Shown in pieces: positions 1 to 9,878 of a stretch of 64,000 nt of DNA. Origin of the DNA: Anditalea andensis (GTDB lineage: Bacteria; Bacteroidota; Bacteroidia; Cytophagales; Cyclobacteriaceae); contig NZ_JMIH01000014.1 of NCBI RefSeq assembly GCF_000714815.1, positions 372,001 to 436,000 of the forward strand, given 5' to 3'. The notes below the pieces were generated by a model, which saw only the letters and a list, made by a program, of their open reading frames with translations, had not been told where the DNA came from and did no database searches. Positions within the stretch are counted from its first letter, which is position 1, and each line of letters starts with the position of its first letter. The position numbers and the translations under genes were made by a program.

Positions 1-408
1 CAGATGAATGAATTTGTCCAGAACGAAATAGACAGGATCGTAGCCGATCCTAGTAGATATATAGACTGGGACATCCCATGGAACCTTACATTCGGCTATA
101 ACCTGAACTACAATAAATCTCAAAATACTGGTGTTACAAATGTATCCCAGGCTATGAACGTATCCGGTGATGTAAGTTTTTCAGAAAAATGGAAGATCAA
201 TTTTAACACAGGATATGATGTGTCTTCCGGGCAGATCACACAGTCCATGATCGGCATAGCCAGGGACCTCCACTGCTGGCAGATGAATGTAAACTGGATA
301 CCCTTTGGCAGGTTCACCTCTTATAATATAGACATCCGAGTAAAATCTTCTATCCTGCAGGATCTTAAAGTATCAAGAAGAAGAAGCTTCTTCGATGCGT
401 TCAGATAA
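1..408 (+). CDS. lptD: LPS-assembly protein LptD, C-terminal fragment (5' end outside the window)
   Basis: This is the last ~135 residues of an outer-membrane beta-barrel. The reading frame is open at the left edge, and an in-frame Gln codon precedes the first Met, so that Met is not the true start. The end matches what I recall of Bacteroidota LptD-like proteins: a DIPW segment, alternating amphipathic strands, a RDLHCWQ motif, then NWIPFG, a VKSSILQDLK strand and a short RRRSFFDAF tail. The family places LPS in the outer leaflet of the outer membrane. The gene converges on the arginine deiminase gene with only 35 bases between the stop codons. The LptD call rests on the C-terminal motifs only; another large barrel family is possible but less likely. 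Confidence 0.75.
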   Translation, partial: QMNEFVQNEIDRIVADPSRYIDWDIPWNLTFGYNLNYNKSQNTGVTNVSQAMNVSGDVSFSEKWKINFNTGYDVSSGQITQSMIGIARDLHCWQMNVNWIPFGRFTSYNIDIRVKSSILQDLKVSRRRSFFDAFR

Positions 409-443
409 TCGATTACAATTAGTTAAAACAAATTCATAAATAA

Positions 444-1658
444 CTAAATTTTTGCCCGGCTAAGCGGCATGGTCATGCACCTGGGGCCTCCCAGTCCACG
501 GGAGAGTTCTGAAGAGGGTATCTCAAGTACTTCTACACCCAAGTTCCTTAATGCGGTATTTGTATGCTTGTTTCTGTTATAGGATACTACTCTCCTGGGG
601 CCGATGGCAAAGACATTGGCCCCATCAAACCACTGTTCACGCATGGCATAATCAGGATTGCCATCTGCAGTGTGCAAAATATCCAGGTAGGGAATTTCTT
701 TTTGCAGTACAGTCAATAAAGACTCTTTTAATACCTGCCTCTGGATATGTACTTTATCCCCGTTTTTTTCCTTAAGGGTATATAGAGAGGTCTGAAGCAC
801 AGCATTCATAGCATCAGGATAGGTCAATACCAGGTTTTCGTCTAAAACGGTAAACACCGTATCCAAATGCATAAACTGTCTCTTTTCCGGTAAATGAACT
901 TCATATACCCGCTCCACGGACCCCTCCGCCAAGAGTGCCTTTGCCACATGATAGATCGCCTTTTCATCAGTGCGTTCAGAATTGCCTATAGCCACCGCTT
1001 TTTTTGAAAGTACGATAACATCTCCTCCTTCTATACTTGGGGGATTATCATGGCCCAATACAGGATAAAGCTGATTTACCTGCTCTTTAAAGTCGGGATG
1101 GTTTTCAAAAATCATCCTCACCAGATCAGCTTCCCGCTGCCTCCCCTCCATCCTCATACTGGAAAACACTACCCCTCCAGGAGTGAGCGCCATGGGATCT
1201 CTCTGAAAATAAAGATTTGGGCATGGAGGAATGATAAATGCATAATCCAAGAGTTCTTTGGATGGTAAATTTGGAAATTTCCGTCTAAGCTCATGGACTT
1301 TAACTCCTGCTGTAAGAGCAGTGGCACATTCCGCTGTAGACAACCTGCCCAGTATGTGCTCAGTTAGATGGGAAAAACCAGACCTTGACAATGCTGCATT
1401 CATTAACTTTATGAGTACGTCAGTATTGGATAGTGTCTGAATAAGCAACTCCCTTAAATAAAAAACTTGGGCACCTGTACTTTCTTTTATAACAGAAGCG
1501 AACACATCATGCTCTTTTTGCATAGCTTCTAAATATGGCACATCTTCAAACAATAAAAAATCCTTGTTATATGGCGTTAACCGGTCTATTTCTTTTCCGG
1601 GACGGTGCATCAAAACCGCCTTTAAAGAACCATATTCAGAGTTAATTCTTAAATTCAT
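444..1658 (-). CDS. arcA: Arginine deiminase
   Basis: Arginine deiminase (EC 3.5.3.6) hydrolyses L-arginine to citrulline and ammonia. The 404-residue length is normal for the family. The guanidino-modifying fold shows its catalytic set: Asp154 in FQRDP, Glu210 before GGDV, His264 and Asp266 in HLDTVF, and the nucleophile Cys394 in GGPRCMTMPL. The N-terminus (SEYGSLKAVLMHRPG) is also typical. No ornithine carbamoyltransferase, carbamate kinase or arginine/ornithine antiporter lies nearby, so this is not an ADI operon of the kind that makes ATP. It may serve arginine breakdown or nitrogen release. It is a single-gene unit: lptD converges from one side, and a terminator for the next gene lies upstream at 1804-1831. 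Confidence 0.95.
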   Translation of the reverse strand: MNLRINSEYGSLKAVLMHRPGKEIDRLTPYNKDFLLFEDVPYLEAMQKEHDVFASVIKESTGAQVFYLRELLIQTLSNTDVLIKLMNAALSRSGFSHLTEHILGRLSTAECATALTAGVKVHELRRKFPNLPSKELLDYAFIIPPCPNLYFQRDPMALTPGGVVFSSMRMEGRQREADLVRMIFENHPDFKEQVNQLYPVLGHDNPPSIEGGDVIVLSKKAVAIGNSERTDEKAIYHVAKALLAEGSVERVYEVHLPEKRQFMHLDTVFTVLDENLVLTYPDAMNAVLQTSLYTLKEKNGDKVHIQRQVLKESLLTVLQKEIPYLDILHTADGNPDYAMREQWFDGANVFAIGPRRVVSYNRNKHTNTALRNLGVEVLEIPSSELSRGLGGPRCMTMPLSRAKI

Positions 1659-1803
1659 ATCGATAAAAATAGCTGCTTAATGTTAAACATATCGCAACAA
1701 TTTAATCAAATATTTAATTATTTTTCAAAAATCATCTATTTTTCTTCAGCCTTATACAAAGACGGGAATAGATCAATGTATTAAGTTCGAGAAATAAACA
1801 TAA

Positions 1804-1831
1804 AAGGAGAGCTAATGCGCTCTCCTTATTT
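1804..1831 (-). terminator. Intrinsic terminator of the M13 peptidase gene
   Basis: A perfect 9-bp stem (1804-1812 with 1819-1827) has a 6-base loop and, read on the minus strand, is followed by a T-rich stretch. It lies about 20 bases past the stop codon at 1848. Confidence 0.65.
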
Positions 1832-1847
1832 CTAATTAACTTTATAT

Positions 1848-3908
1848 TTACCAAATCCTGACACGATTTTCAGGAGACTTATACATGCCATCTCCTTCAT
1901 TCACCCCGAAGGCTTCATAGAAAGCATCAATATTTTCAAGTGGTCCATTGCCTCTATATTTGGCTGGAGAATGAGGGTCAGTCTGAATCTGTGTTCTCAA
2001 AGCCTCCTCCCTGCTTTTTGTTCTCCAGATGGTAGCCCATGAAATAAAGAACCTTTGTTCTGGAGTGAAACCGTCCATCTGATCAGGTCTTCCATGCTGA
2101 TCAAAGTGCAGCTGCAATCCGTCATATGCTACGAGTAACCCACCTAGATCTCCGATGTTTTCCCCTAGAGTAAGGCCTCCTTTTACATTCACCCCATCGA
2201 TAGGTTCATAGGCGTCGTATTGTGCCACTAGCTGACCCGTCCTTTCCTGAAAGTTTTCAAGGTCTTCCTCCTGCCACCAGTTTCTTAAATTACCTTGCGC
2301 ATCATACCTGCTACCCGAATCATCAAATCCATGAGAGATTTCATGACCGATCACGCCTCCTATTCCCCCGTAGTTTACAGCAGCATCAGCCCTATAATCA
2401 TAAAAAGGAGGTTGTAATATCCCGGCAGGAAACACTATCTCATTCCAGGTAGGGTTATAGTAAGCATTTACCGTCTGTGGGGTCATGAACCATTCTTTTT
2501 TGTCGATTGGCTTACCAAGTTTGTTAATATTGTCATCAAACCTGAATTTTGCAGCCTGTTGTACATTTTCAAAATAACTGGCTGTTTCCGGATTCCCATC
2601 TACTTCTAAATCAGCATAATCTTTCCAGTTATCTGGGAAACCTATTTTGACATCAAAGGTGCTAAGTTTTTCGAGCGCTTTTTCTTTTGTTTCCCCTGTC
2701 ATCCATTCCAGGTTCCTGATTCTTTCTCCCATGGCTATCATAATATTATCCACCATTTCCTGGGCTTTTTCTTTGGCTTCCTGCGGAAAATGTTCTTCAG
2801 TATATAATTTGCCGATAGCCTCACCGATAGCCCTTTCGGTCGTAGCCAGTACACGTTTCCACCTTGGTCTCATCTCTTCAGTTCCCTGTAGCTCTTTGCC
2901 ATAAAACTCAAATTCATTTTGAACAAACTCGTAACTCAGGTATGGGGATGCACTATTGACCAGTTTCCACTTTAAGTATTCTCTCCATGTAGACGGTGGT
3001 ACATCTCTGATTATGCTTTCCACTTCTTCCATAAACTTGGGTGTGGAGACGATTACCTCGGCAGTTTTGGCATTAAGATCTGACAGATAAGCATTCCAGT
3101 CAAATGAAGGCATTACTTCGTTCAGTTCACTGATAGTAAACTTATTATATCTGGACTCCGGATCTCGGAGTTCAATCCTTGTTTTACTGGCTTTGGCCAA
3201 GCGGGTTTCCAGTTCCATGATTCTTCTGGCTGCTCCATCTGGATCATCAATTTCTGCCAGCCTCATGGCATTGGCCACATGCTGCTCATATTTTTTTCTT
3301 AGGTCCTTAAATTTTTCATTATCCTCTAAATAATAATCTCTATCTGGCATACCTAGTCCACCTTGCGATACATATAATGCCATTCTTTCTGAATCCTTGG
3401 CATCAGTATTTACACCGACTCCAAAGAAAGCTCCTCCTCCACTTTGCTGCTGCTTCACAAGGTACCTCTGAAGAGTCTGGACATCATTGACCGCTTCTAT
3501 CTCTCGGATCCATGGCCTTAATGGTTCTATACCCCTTTTTTCGGCCAAAGTAGAATCCATCCCGATCCTATAAAAATCAGCTGCTTTTTTCTCGTCCGAG
3601 CCTGCCGCATACTCATCACTCTCAGCTGCACGCTGCAGAACCTTGAGTACGGCCTCATTATTAAATTCCCGTAATTCGTTAAAGCTACCCCATCTTCCCT
3701 GATCAGCGGGTATCTCGGTCTTATCAAGCCATCCTCCGTTTACAAATTGAAAAAAATCGTCCTGAGGCCGGACGGAGGAGTCCATAAAATTCAGATTTAT
3801 GGCCTGGATATCCTGTTCACTTTCTGTAATAGTACTCCTTGGAGAGCAGCCCGTAAAGGCCACACCCGTCAGCAACAGCCCTACACTAAACTTCTTAAAT
3901 TGATTCAT
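1848..3908 (-). CDS. M13 family zinc metallopeptidase, lipoprotein (neprilysin/PepO-like)
   Basis: A 686-residue M13 endopeptidase. The zinc site is complete: HEISH at 522-526 (HExxH), the third ligand in GENIGD at 582-587 (ExxxD), and the substrate-binding NAYY motif at 481-484. The N-terminus is a lipoprotein signal with Cys21 in an FTGC lipobox, so the enzyme should be anchored in the cell envelope. The C-terminal region ends with the conserved YRGNGPLENIDAFYEAF-like stretch and a final RVRIW, close to the family's usual CxxW end but without the Cys. Family members cut short peptides; the natural substrate here is unknown. The gene stands alone, with terminators on both sides. Confidence 0.95.
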   Translation of the reverse strand: MNQFKKFSVGLLLTGVAFTGCSPRSTITESEQDIQAINLNFMDSSVRPQDDFFQFVNGGWLDKTEIPADQGRWGSFNELREFNNEAVLKVLQRAAESDEYAAGSDEKKAADFYRIGMDSTLAEKRGIEPLRPWIREIEAVNDVQTLQRYLVKQQQSGGGAFFGVGVNTDAKDSERMALYVSQGGLGMPDRDYYLEDNEKFKDLRKKYEQHVANAMRLAEIDDPDGAARRIMELETRLAKASKTRIELRDPESRYNKFTISELNEVMPSFDWNAYLSDLNAKTAEVIVSTPKFMEEVESIIRDVPPSTWREYLKWKLVNSASPYLSYEFVQNEFEFYGKELQGTEEMRPRWKRVLATTERAIGEAIGKLYTEEHFPQEAKEKAQEMVDNIMIAMGERIRNLEWMTGETKEKALEKLSTFDVKIGFPDNWKDYADLEVDGNPETASYFENVQQAAKFRFDDNINKLGKPIDKKEWFMTPQTVNAYYNPTWNEIVFPAGILQPPFYDYRADAAVNYGGIGGVIGHEISHGFDDSGSRYDAQGNLRNWWQEEDLENFQERTGQLVAQYDAYEPIDGVNVKGGLTLGENIGDLGGLLVAYDGLQLHFDQHGRPDQMDGFTPEQRFFISWATIWRTKSREEALRTQIQTDPHSPAKYRGNGPLENIDAFYEAFGVNEGDGMYKSPENRVRIW

Positions 3909-4065
3909 AATCTATATTTAGGTTTTTATTCTGAAAGCCAATTTAAGAAATTATATAGATCTATGCCAATGTATATTCGCTGATGGTAGCTTCGTATTCT
4001 TAGAAAAATATATATGGACGGTTAAATCGTCAACATCAAGTTGGGATCATCGTTTCTCAGGCTTC

Positions 4066-4102
4066 AAAAAAAAAACCGCAGAACTTTAAGTTCTGCGGTT
4101 TT
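4066..4102 (-). terminator. Intrinsic terminator of lysS
   Basis: A 12-bp perfect stem (4075-4086 with 4088-4099, loop of one base if fully paired) is followed on the minus strand by a run of nine or more T. It starts 6 bases past the lysS stop codon. It is among the clearest terminators in the window. Confidence 0.85.
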
Positions 4103-4108
4103 GTATAA

Positions 4109-5833
4109 TTATTTATTGATCCAGTTTTCCACATCTTCCTTGGAAGGATTTGAAGCCTGAAGTTTTAGTTTTTTCCTACGGCCACAGACATCATTAAAAA
4201 GTTTGTTTGGATCCTGTTCTTTAAGCTGCTCTATAGTATGGATATTCAGATCCCGTATAGCAGGGACCAGCCCAGGATCAATCCCCAATGCAATAAAATC
4301 ATCATCACTGGCAATCTTGACCTTCTTCTCAGGTCTCATCTGAGGGAAGAACAGTACTTCTTGGATGGTAGATTTATTGGTCAATAACATGGTGAGCCTA
4401 TCAATACCAATACCTAAACCAGATGTAGGCGGCATGCCGTACTCCAGTGCTCTTAGGAAATCTTCATCCATCACCATGGCTTCGGCATCTCCTCTGGCAG
4501 CCAATTTAAGCTGGTCCTCGAACCTTTCACGCTGATCGATAGGGTCATTTAATTCTGTATAGGCATTAGCTATCTCTTTGCCGTTGACAAAAAGCTCAAA
4601 TCGCTCAACCAATCCTTCTTCGGTCCTATGCTTTTTGGCCAAAGGAGTCATTTCTATAGGGTAATCTGTGATATAAGTAGGCTGAATCAAATTCGCTTCC
4701 ACTTTTTCTCCAAAAATCTCATCTATCAGTTTCCCCGTACCCATGGTATCATCTACTTCTATCCCCAATTGGGAGCAAACTCCCCGCAGGCCAGCCTCAT
4801 CCATTTTGCTGACATCTATATCGGTGTATTCTTTGATAGATTCAAACATGGTAAGCCTTCTGTATGGCCCGGCAAAATCTATTTCATTATCACCCACTTT
4901 TACTATTGTGGTATCATGAACAGAACGCGTCACTTTTTCAAGCAAGTCCTCCACCATTTCCATCATCCATATATAATCCTTATAGGCCACATATATTTCC
5001 ATGGAAGTAAACTCAGGATTATGTGTCCTGTCCATCCCTTCATTTCGGAACATTTTACCGAACTCATACACGCCTTCAAATCCCCCTACTATCAACCTTT
5101 TCAGATACAGCTCATTTGCTATGCGCAGATATAGCGGCATATCCAATGTATTATGAAAGGTCTCAAAAGGCCTGGCAGCTGCCCCTCCATGTACTGCTTG
5201 AAGTATGGGGGTTTCTACCTCCAGCCAGCCGTGGTCATCGAAATACCTCCTCATATTGGAGATGATTTTGGTACGTGTGACAAAAGTCTCTTTAACTTCA
5301 GGGTTTACGGTGAGATCTACATACCGCTGTCTGTATCTCATTTCTATATCAGTAAATCCGTCATGTACCTTACCATCTTCATCTCTTTTGACCACTGGAA
5401 GTGGTTTTACTGATTTGGAAAGTATGGTTAAAGAAGTCACATGAAGGGATATCTCACCAGTCTGAGTGGTGAAAACATAACCTTTCACGCCTATAAAATC
5501 TCCAATGCCCAAAAGTTTTTTGAATACGGTATTATATAAAATTTTATCGTTTTCATCAGGGCAGATATCATCTCTTCTTACATAAATCTGAAGCCTTCCT
5601 GTTGAATCCTGGATTTCACCAAAAGAGGCAGAGCCCATGATTCTCCTGCTCATAAGCCTACCGGCTATAGAGACGTTTTTATAATCGTTTTTTCTATTTG
5701 CGTAATTTCGGTGTATATCGTCTGCTGTGACATTGATCGGAAATGATGCTGCGGGGTATGGGTTTATGCCCAGTTTGATCAATTCTTCACGGTCTTTTCT
5801 GCGTTCTAATTCCTGTTCGCTCAATAATTGCAT
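4109..5833 (-). CDS. lysS: Lysyl-tRNA synthetase, class II, with C-terminal extension
   Basis: Charges tRNA-Lys with lysine. An N-terminal OB-fold anticodon-binding domain (~residues 55-160) is followed by the class II catalytic core. Motif 2 is visible as [20 protein letters not shown] and motif 3 as [13 protein letters not shown]. At 574 residues it is about 70 longer than E. coli LysS. The extra C-terminal segment (about 505-574, starting near [10 protein letters not shown]) has helical, HhH-like sequence, including a [13 protein letters not shown] stretch and a basic GRRKKLKL patch. I recall such extensions in Bacteroidota LysS, and RNA binding is an inference. It lies 28 bases downstream of the proline dehydrogenase gene on the same strand, so the two may be co-transcribed. 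Confidence 0.96.
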   Translation of the reverse strand: MQLLSEQELERRKDREELIKLGINPYPAASFPINVTADDIHRNYANRKNDYKNVSIAGRLMSRRIMGSASFGEIQDSTGRLQIYVRRDDICPDENDKILYNTVFKKLLGIGDFIGVKGYVFTTQTGEISLHVTSLTILSKSVKPLPVVKRDEDGKVHDGFTDIEMRYRQRYVDLTVNPEVKETFVTRTKIISNMRRYFDDHGWLEVETPILQAVHGGAAARPFETFHNTLDMPLYLRIANELYLKRLIVGGFEGVYEFGKMFRNEGMDRTHNPEFTSMEIYVAYKDYIWMMEMVEDLLEKVTRSVHDTTIVKVGDNEIDFAGPYRRLTMFESIKEYTDIDVSKMDEAGLRGVCSQLGIEVDDTMGTGKLIDEIFGEKVEANLIQPTYITDYPIEMTPLAKKHRTEEGLVERFELFVNGKEIANAYTELNDPIDQRERFEDQLKLAARGDAEAMVMDEDFLRALEYGMPPTSGLGIGIDRLTMLLTNKSTIQEVLFFPQMRPEKKVKIASDDDFIALGIDPGLVPAIRDLNIHTIEQLKEQDPNKLFNDVCGRRKKLKLQASNPSKEDVENWINK

Positions 5834-5861
5834 CTAATAATATATTTTTTTTCTAATTTAA

Positions 5862-7052
5862 TTATTTATTTCTGAAGGCTTTCCTTCTCGCAATCTCCTT
5901 ACGAATGAGGTCAAACTCTCTGCTTGACTGTCCTGCAATACTGGTATTTTCCTCTGCCCTCCGGGCCAGATAAGGTATGACTGCTTTTACCGGGCCATAA
6001 GGTACATACTTAGCCACATTATAGCCTGCATTGGATAGATTAAATGATATGTTATCACTCATCCCAAATAATTGGGCAAAGTAGATCCGCTCATCATCCG
6101 GTTTCATGCCATGCAGCGACATCAGTTCTGTAAGTATGGTATTGCTCAGTTCATTGTGAGACCCGCTCACTAAAAATACCCTTTGTTTATTATTTACACA
6201 AAACTGAAGCGCAGCATTGTAATCATCATCTGAAGCTTGTTTACTAGTTTGGATAGGACTCGGATAACCTTTTTCTTTTGCTCTTTCCCTCTCTTTTTCC
6301 ATATAGGCTCCACGTACGAGTTTCGCACCCAGGAAATATTGTTTGGCTACCGCTTCATGATGGGCATCTTTGAGGTTTTTAAGCATATCATGTCGGTACA
6401 TCTGGTAAGTATTGAATACTATGGCTGTTTCCTTATTATATTTTTCCATAGCTTTATATGCCATCGTATCTATCACTTGCTGAAACCAGCTTTCTTCCGC
6501 GTCTACCAATATACGCACTTTGGCATCATATGCTGCCTTACACAGCTCATCAAATCTTTCTTCGAGTTTTTCAAACGATATTGTTTCCTCTTTCGTCAAT
6601 GCTTTTCCCTCTTGGACTTTGATCAGGATCTTGTAGTCCCCTAGTCCTGATACCTTAAAGACAGAAAAGGGCATAAAGTCAGACGTAGCTGCCTTTGCTA
6701 TGGTCTTTAAAATCTCATTTTTAGTATGATCAAAGCTTGCTTCATCTCCTTCTCCCTCCACAGAATAATCAAGAATAGAACCTATACGGTACGCAGCTAG
6801 TCCATCAATGGTACGCTGTGAATCCTTGATGCTTTCCCCTCCGCAAAAATGTCCAAACATGGTCTTCTTCAAAAGACCTTTAACAGGAAATCTGTACTTA
6901 AATGCTAAATTTGTCATCTTTATGCCCAGCTTTACTGCGGTATTGCTGTTGAGGGTAGCAAAAATGACGTACATCTTTCTTAAATCTGTATCAGATTTAG
7001 AATTAAAGGCTACTTCGATGTTCTCAAAAGATATTTGGGGTTGTGTTTTCAT
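5862..7052 (-). CDS. Proline dehydrogenase (FAD-dependent)
   Basis: A stand-alone PRODH domain protein of 396 residues. It oxidises L-proline to pyrroline-5-carboxylate using FAD and passes electrons to the quinone pool. The C-terminal YLARRAEENTSI motif is the conserved RRxxEN signature that binds the substrate carboxylate. The KLVRGAYMEKERERA segment is also a family hallmark. The P5C dehydrogenase half of the bifunctional PutA protein is absent and not found in this window, so it must be encoded elsewhere. The gene precedes lysS (28-base gap) and is divergent from the DAHP synthase-chorismate mutase gene. Confidence 0.93.
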   Translation of the reverse strand: MKTQPQISFENIEVAFNSKSDTDLRKMYVIFATLNSNTAVKLGIKMTNLAFKYRFPVKGLLKKTMFGHFCGGESIKDSQRTIDGLAAYRIGSILDYSVEGEGDEASFDHTKNEILKTIAKAATSDFMPFSVFKVSGLGDYKILIKVQEGKALTKEETISFEKLEERFDELCKAAYDAKVRILVDAEESWFQQVIDTMAYKAMEKYNKETAIVFNTYQMYRHDMLKNLKDAHHEAVAKQYFLGAKLVRGAYMEKERERAKEKGYPSPIQTSKQASDDDYNAALQFCVNNKQRVFLVSGSHNELSNTILTELMSLHGMKPDDERIYFAQLFGMSDNISFNLSNAGYNVAKYVPYGPVKAVIPYLARRAEENTSIAGQSSREFDLIRKEIARRKAFRNK

Positions 7053-7163
7053 ACAAGCTGGATAATATGCACTTGAACTCAGTATAAGTCCTTATCATCC
7101 ATGTAATGGCAATAAATTTTGCCCTACTAGATATCCCGGAGATCCTGTAATTCAACTTGAATG

Positions 7164-7171
7164 CAAATATA
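7164..7171 (-). promoter_or_regulatory. Possible -7 element (TATATTTG) for proline dehydrogenase-lysS
   Basis: On the minus strand this reads TATATTTG, a full match to the Bacteroidota TAnnTTTG -7 consensus, about 110 bases upstream of the proline dehydrogenase start. No matching -33 TTTG was found at the expected spacing, so this is tentative. Confidence 0.25.
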
Positions 7172-7227
7172 TCAAAAAAACCCCTACGGCATTAAATTGT
7201 TAATTTAAATATATCCCAACATCACTG

Positions 7228-8313
7228 ATGAACAAAGAACTGGACCTAATCAAAATAGAGAATTGGAAATTGGGCTTTCAATATCCGCTTTTAATAGCTG
7301 GACCTTGCAGTGTAGAAACGCCAGAACAGCTGGACCTTACTGTAGGTGAATTAGTCAAACAAGGTATAACTATAATCAGGGGAGGAGTATGGAAGCCCCG
7401 TACCAGGCCAAATAGTTTTGAAGGGGTCGGTAGCATTGCATTGCCATGGATCAGGGAAGTAAAAGAAAAATACGGTGTCAAATTCATCATTGAGGTGGCT
7501 TCCCCCTACCATGTAGAAGAAGCACTTGCCAGTGGCATGGATTGTATCTGGATCGGCGCCAGATCTACTGCCAATCCTTTTACTGTTCAGGACATAGCGG
7601 ACAGTTTAAAAGGTATTGACATCCCTGTACTGATTAAAAATCCTATCAATCCTGATTTGGCCTTGTGGATAGGAGCTATAGAAAGGATGGCCAAGGCCGG
7701 CATTACGAGGATAGGGGCCATCCATCGTGGTTTCTCAAATTTCAATGATACCAAATACAGAAACACGCCCACCTGGCAGATACCTATAGAGCTGAAATCC
7801 CTTTTCCCAGACCTACCACTCATCTGTGATCCCAGCCATATCTGCGGAAATAGGCACCTTATCCAACACATAGCACAGAAAGCCCTTGACCTGAACTTTG
7901 ACGGTCTCATAGTAGAATCACATATACATCCGGACAAAGCATGGTCTGATGCTGCTCAGCAGCTTACCCCAGAAGATTTAGGAAAACTGTATAAAAAACT
8001 AAAAACGAGAAAAGTAGCTCTGGAGGACCCTCAATTACTCTCCCAACTCGAAGAAATAAGAGAACAGATCGACGAGGCAGATAGAGAAATACTGGAAATG
8101 CTCAGCAGAAGAATGAGCCTGGTAGAAAAAATAGGCGAATATAAAAAACTCAACAATGTAGCCATCCTGCAGATGGAGAGATGGAATACAGTATTTAAAA
8201 CACGTCCGGAATGGGCAAAAGCTTTGAATTTAAACGAAGGATTTGCTAAAGAATTATTTAAACTCATCCATAATGAATCCCTTAAAAAACAAACAGATAT
8301 CATGGAATCCTGA
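7228..8313 (+). CDS. Bifunctional DAHP synthase / chorismate mutase type II
   Basis: Two fused domains of aromatic amino acid synthesis in 361 residues. Residues ~15-255 form a DAHP synthase of the KDO8P-synthase-like (type I beta) subclass, with LIAGPCSVE at the start, KPRTRPNSFEG, and the CDPSH metal/substrate motif. Residues ~270-355 form an AroQ-type chorismate mutase, with LEEIREQIDEADREI and a helical RRMSLVEKIGEYKK segment. The enzyme condenses PEP with erythrose-4-phosphate, and the mutase domain makes prephenate from chorismate. In characterised DAHP synthase-mutase fusions the mutase domain can mediate feedback control; that role here is inferred. aroK lies elsewhere in the window (25.6 kb). 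Confidence 0.95.
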   Translation: MNKELDLIKIENWKLGFQYPLLIAGPCSVETPEQLDLTVGELVKQGITIIRGGVWKPRTRPNSFEGVGSIALPWIREVKEKYGVKFIIEVASPYHVEEALASGMDCIWIGARSTANPFTVQDIADSLKGIDIPVLIKNPINPDLALWIGAIERMAKAGITRIGAIHRGFSNFNDTKYRNTPTWQIPIELKSLFPDLPLICDPSHICGNRHLIQHIAQKALDLNFDGLIVESHIHPDKAWSDAAQQLTPEDLGKLYKKLKTRKVALEDPQLLSQLEEIREQIDEADREILEMLSRRMSLVEKIGEYKKLNNVAILQMERWNTVFKTRPEWAKALNLNEGFAKELFKLIHNESLKKQTDIMES

Positions 8314-8393
8314 ATAAGCTTAAAAATGGCCAAATATTTAAAAAAATTAAAACACATTCCATGATGGCGTGTTGAAATATGGACTAATATTTC

Positions 8394-9800
8394 TTGGTAG
8401 TGATTAAAAAGCTTTTATTGCTATTATTCTTAATTATTCAATCCACATCTGTATTTTCCCAGGAAGAAACTACCGATACAGTCATATTTAAGACTATTAG
8501 ATACGAGGAAGACTATTCTTTTTTAAGGAATAAACCAGCACAAAGACAAAAATATCCCTTTGCATATAAATTCATTCCGGTCAACAGGAAAGAAACGGCC
8601 TACCTGACATTAGGAGGTGAGGTACGCTGGCAGTTTGAACATTGGACTAATCCAGACTGGGGAATGCAGGATCTAGCAAATGATAATTATTTATTTCAGC
8701 GATATCAGATCCATGCAGACCTCCATTTTAATAAGCGGTTTAGAATTTTCACCCAATTTATAAGCGGACTGGTTTGGGGAAAACAATCCGAACCCAGAGT
8801 TCCTGATCAAGACCAGCTGAGGCTTCATCAACTATTTGCTGAATACGAGCTCCAAATATCCAATGATACAAAAATAATACTCAGGCCGGGTAGACAGGAA
8901 TTATCATATGGCAATAGCAGATATGTATCTGTTAGGGAAGGACCAAATGTCAGACTTTCCTTTGATGCTTTAAAAATTATTACCTTTCATAAATTCTCCC
9001 AATACGATATATTCCTTAGCAGGCCGGTAACTACCGATCCGGGGTTCTTAGATAGCAGGTCTGATCCGGATGAATTTTTTTGGGGATTTTACACCCAGCA
9101 TGAAGCACCTTTTTTTTACAAAGGAAATGTAGACCTTTATTATTTTGGCTTTGAGCAGTCGGACGCTACTTTTGATCAGGGTACTGCCTATGAACTTAGG
9201 CATAGTATTGGAACTAGATTTTATAAAAGCATCTCAAAATTCAGTTACGATCTGGAGCTTCAATATCAGTTTGGACGGTTTGGAGAAGGTAAAATAAAAG
9301 CCTATACTATGGCTGGTGAGGCCAAATATAACTTAGACCACCTGAAATTTCAACCTGAAATAAACCTGCGTTTAGGCATCATTAGTGGAAATCGCAACCC
9401 CAATGATCCTAATCTACAGACATTTAATCCGTTTTATCCACAAGGGGCTATATTTGAACAAATAGCCCAGATAGGACCTACCAATGTGATAGATTTACAG
9501 CCTGAAGTATTAATCAATTTACCTTCCAATGTCACCGTAAATTTGGCTGTGGGAATGTTTTGGAGACATAGTCTTAACGACGGTGTTTATCAAGTTCCGT
9601 ACAATCTTTTGGTCCCTTCTGGCTATAGTCAGTCGAGGTACATCGGCGATCAATACACCACAGAAGTACATTGGCAGCTATCATCTCCGCTGAGCATGCA
9701 CTTATTTGCCACTTACTTCAATACTGCCAATTACCTCCAGGAATCCGGGGCAGGACATGATATCTTATTCATAGCCCCCAGGGTTACTTATATGTTTTAA
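8394..9800 (+). CDS. Alginate-export-like outer-membrane beta-barrel protein
   Basis: A secreted protein of about 466 residues with a signal peptide (basic KK, then a long Leu/Ile stretch, cleavage likely after VFS or FSQ). The mature part is rich in alternating aromatic strands and ends in TYMF, as expected for an outer-membrane barrel. The region from about residue 70 (LGGEVRWQFEHW) through LRPGRQELSYGNSR and FDALKI resembles the alginate export (AlgE-like) barrel family. No alginate genes are nearby, so the substrate is unknown and the family name should not be read as function. The start is uncertain: TTG at 8394 or GTG at 8400. The GTG gives a cleaner signal peptide starting MIKKLLL. Confidence 0.8.
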   Translation: MVVIKKLLLLLFLIIQSTSVFSQEETTDTVIFKTIRYEEDYSFLRNKPAQRQKYPFAYKFIPVNRKETAYLTLGGEVRWQFEHWTNPDWGMQDLANDNYLFQRYQIHADLHFNKRFRIFTQFISGLVWGKQSEPRVPDQDQLRLHQLFAEYELQISNDTKIILRPGRQELSYGNSRYVSVREGPNVRLSFDALKIITFHKFSQYDIFLSRPVTTDPGFLDSRSDPDEFFWGFYTQHEAPFFYKGNVDLYYFGFEQSDATFDQGTAYELRHSIGTRFYKSISKFSYDLELQYQFGRFGEGKIKAYTMAGEAKYNLDHLKFQPEINLRLGIISGNRNPNDPNLQTFNPFYPQGAIFEQIAQIGPTNVIDLQPEVLINLPSNVTVNLAVGMFWRHSLNDGVYQVPYNLLVPSGYSQSRYIGDQYTTEVHWQLSSPLSMHLFATYFNTANYLQESGAGHDILFIAPRVTYMF

Positions 9801-9878
9801 TATGGATCTGATAAACCTCCTAAAACGGAAGCCGTAGATTTATGATAAAGTAAAGACAATATGTTTTCCGAAAAAAGG

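Noticed and set aside
120-317. Minus-strand open frame inside the lptD fragment
   Set aside because: It is a shadow of the strong plus-strand barrel sequence, with no codon or motif support.
5023-5444. Three overlapping plus-strand frames inside lysS
   Set aside because: All lie antisense to the conserved lysS core and have no family-like sequence.
8394-9800. Alginate synthesis or export locus
   Set aside because: Only one barrel resembles the family; no alginate enzymes are nearby.
9801-9878. Possible terminator between the convergent alginate-export-like and IorB genes
   Set aside because: Only a very short imperfect stem is present, and no T-tract follows.
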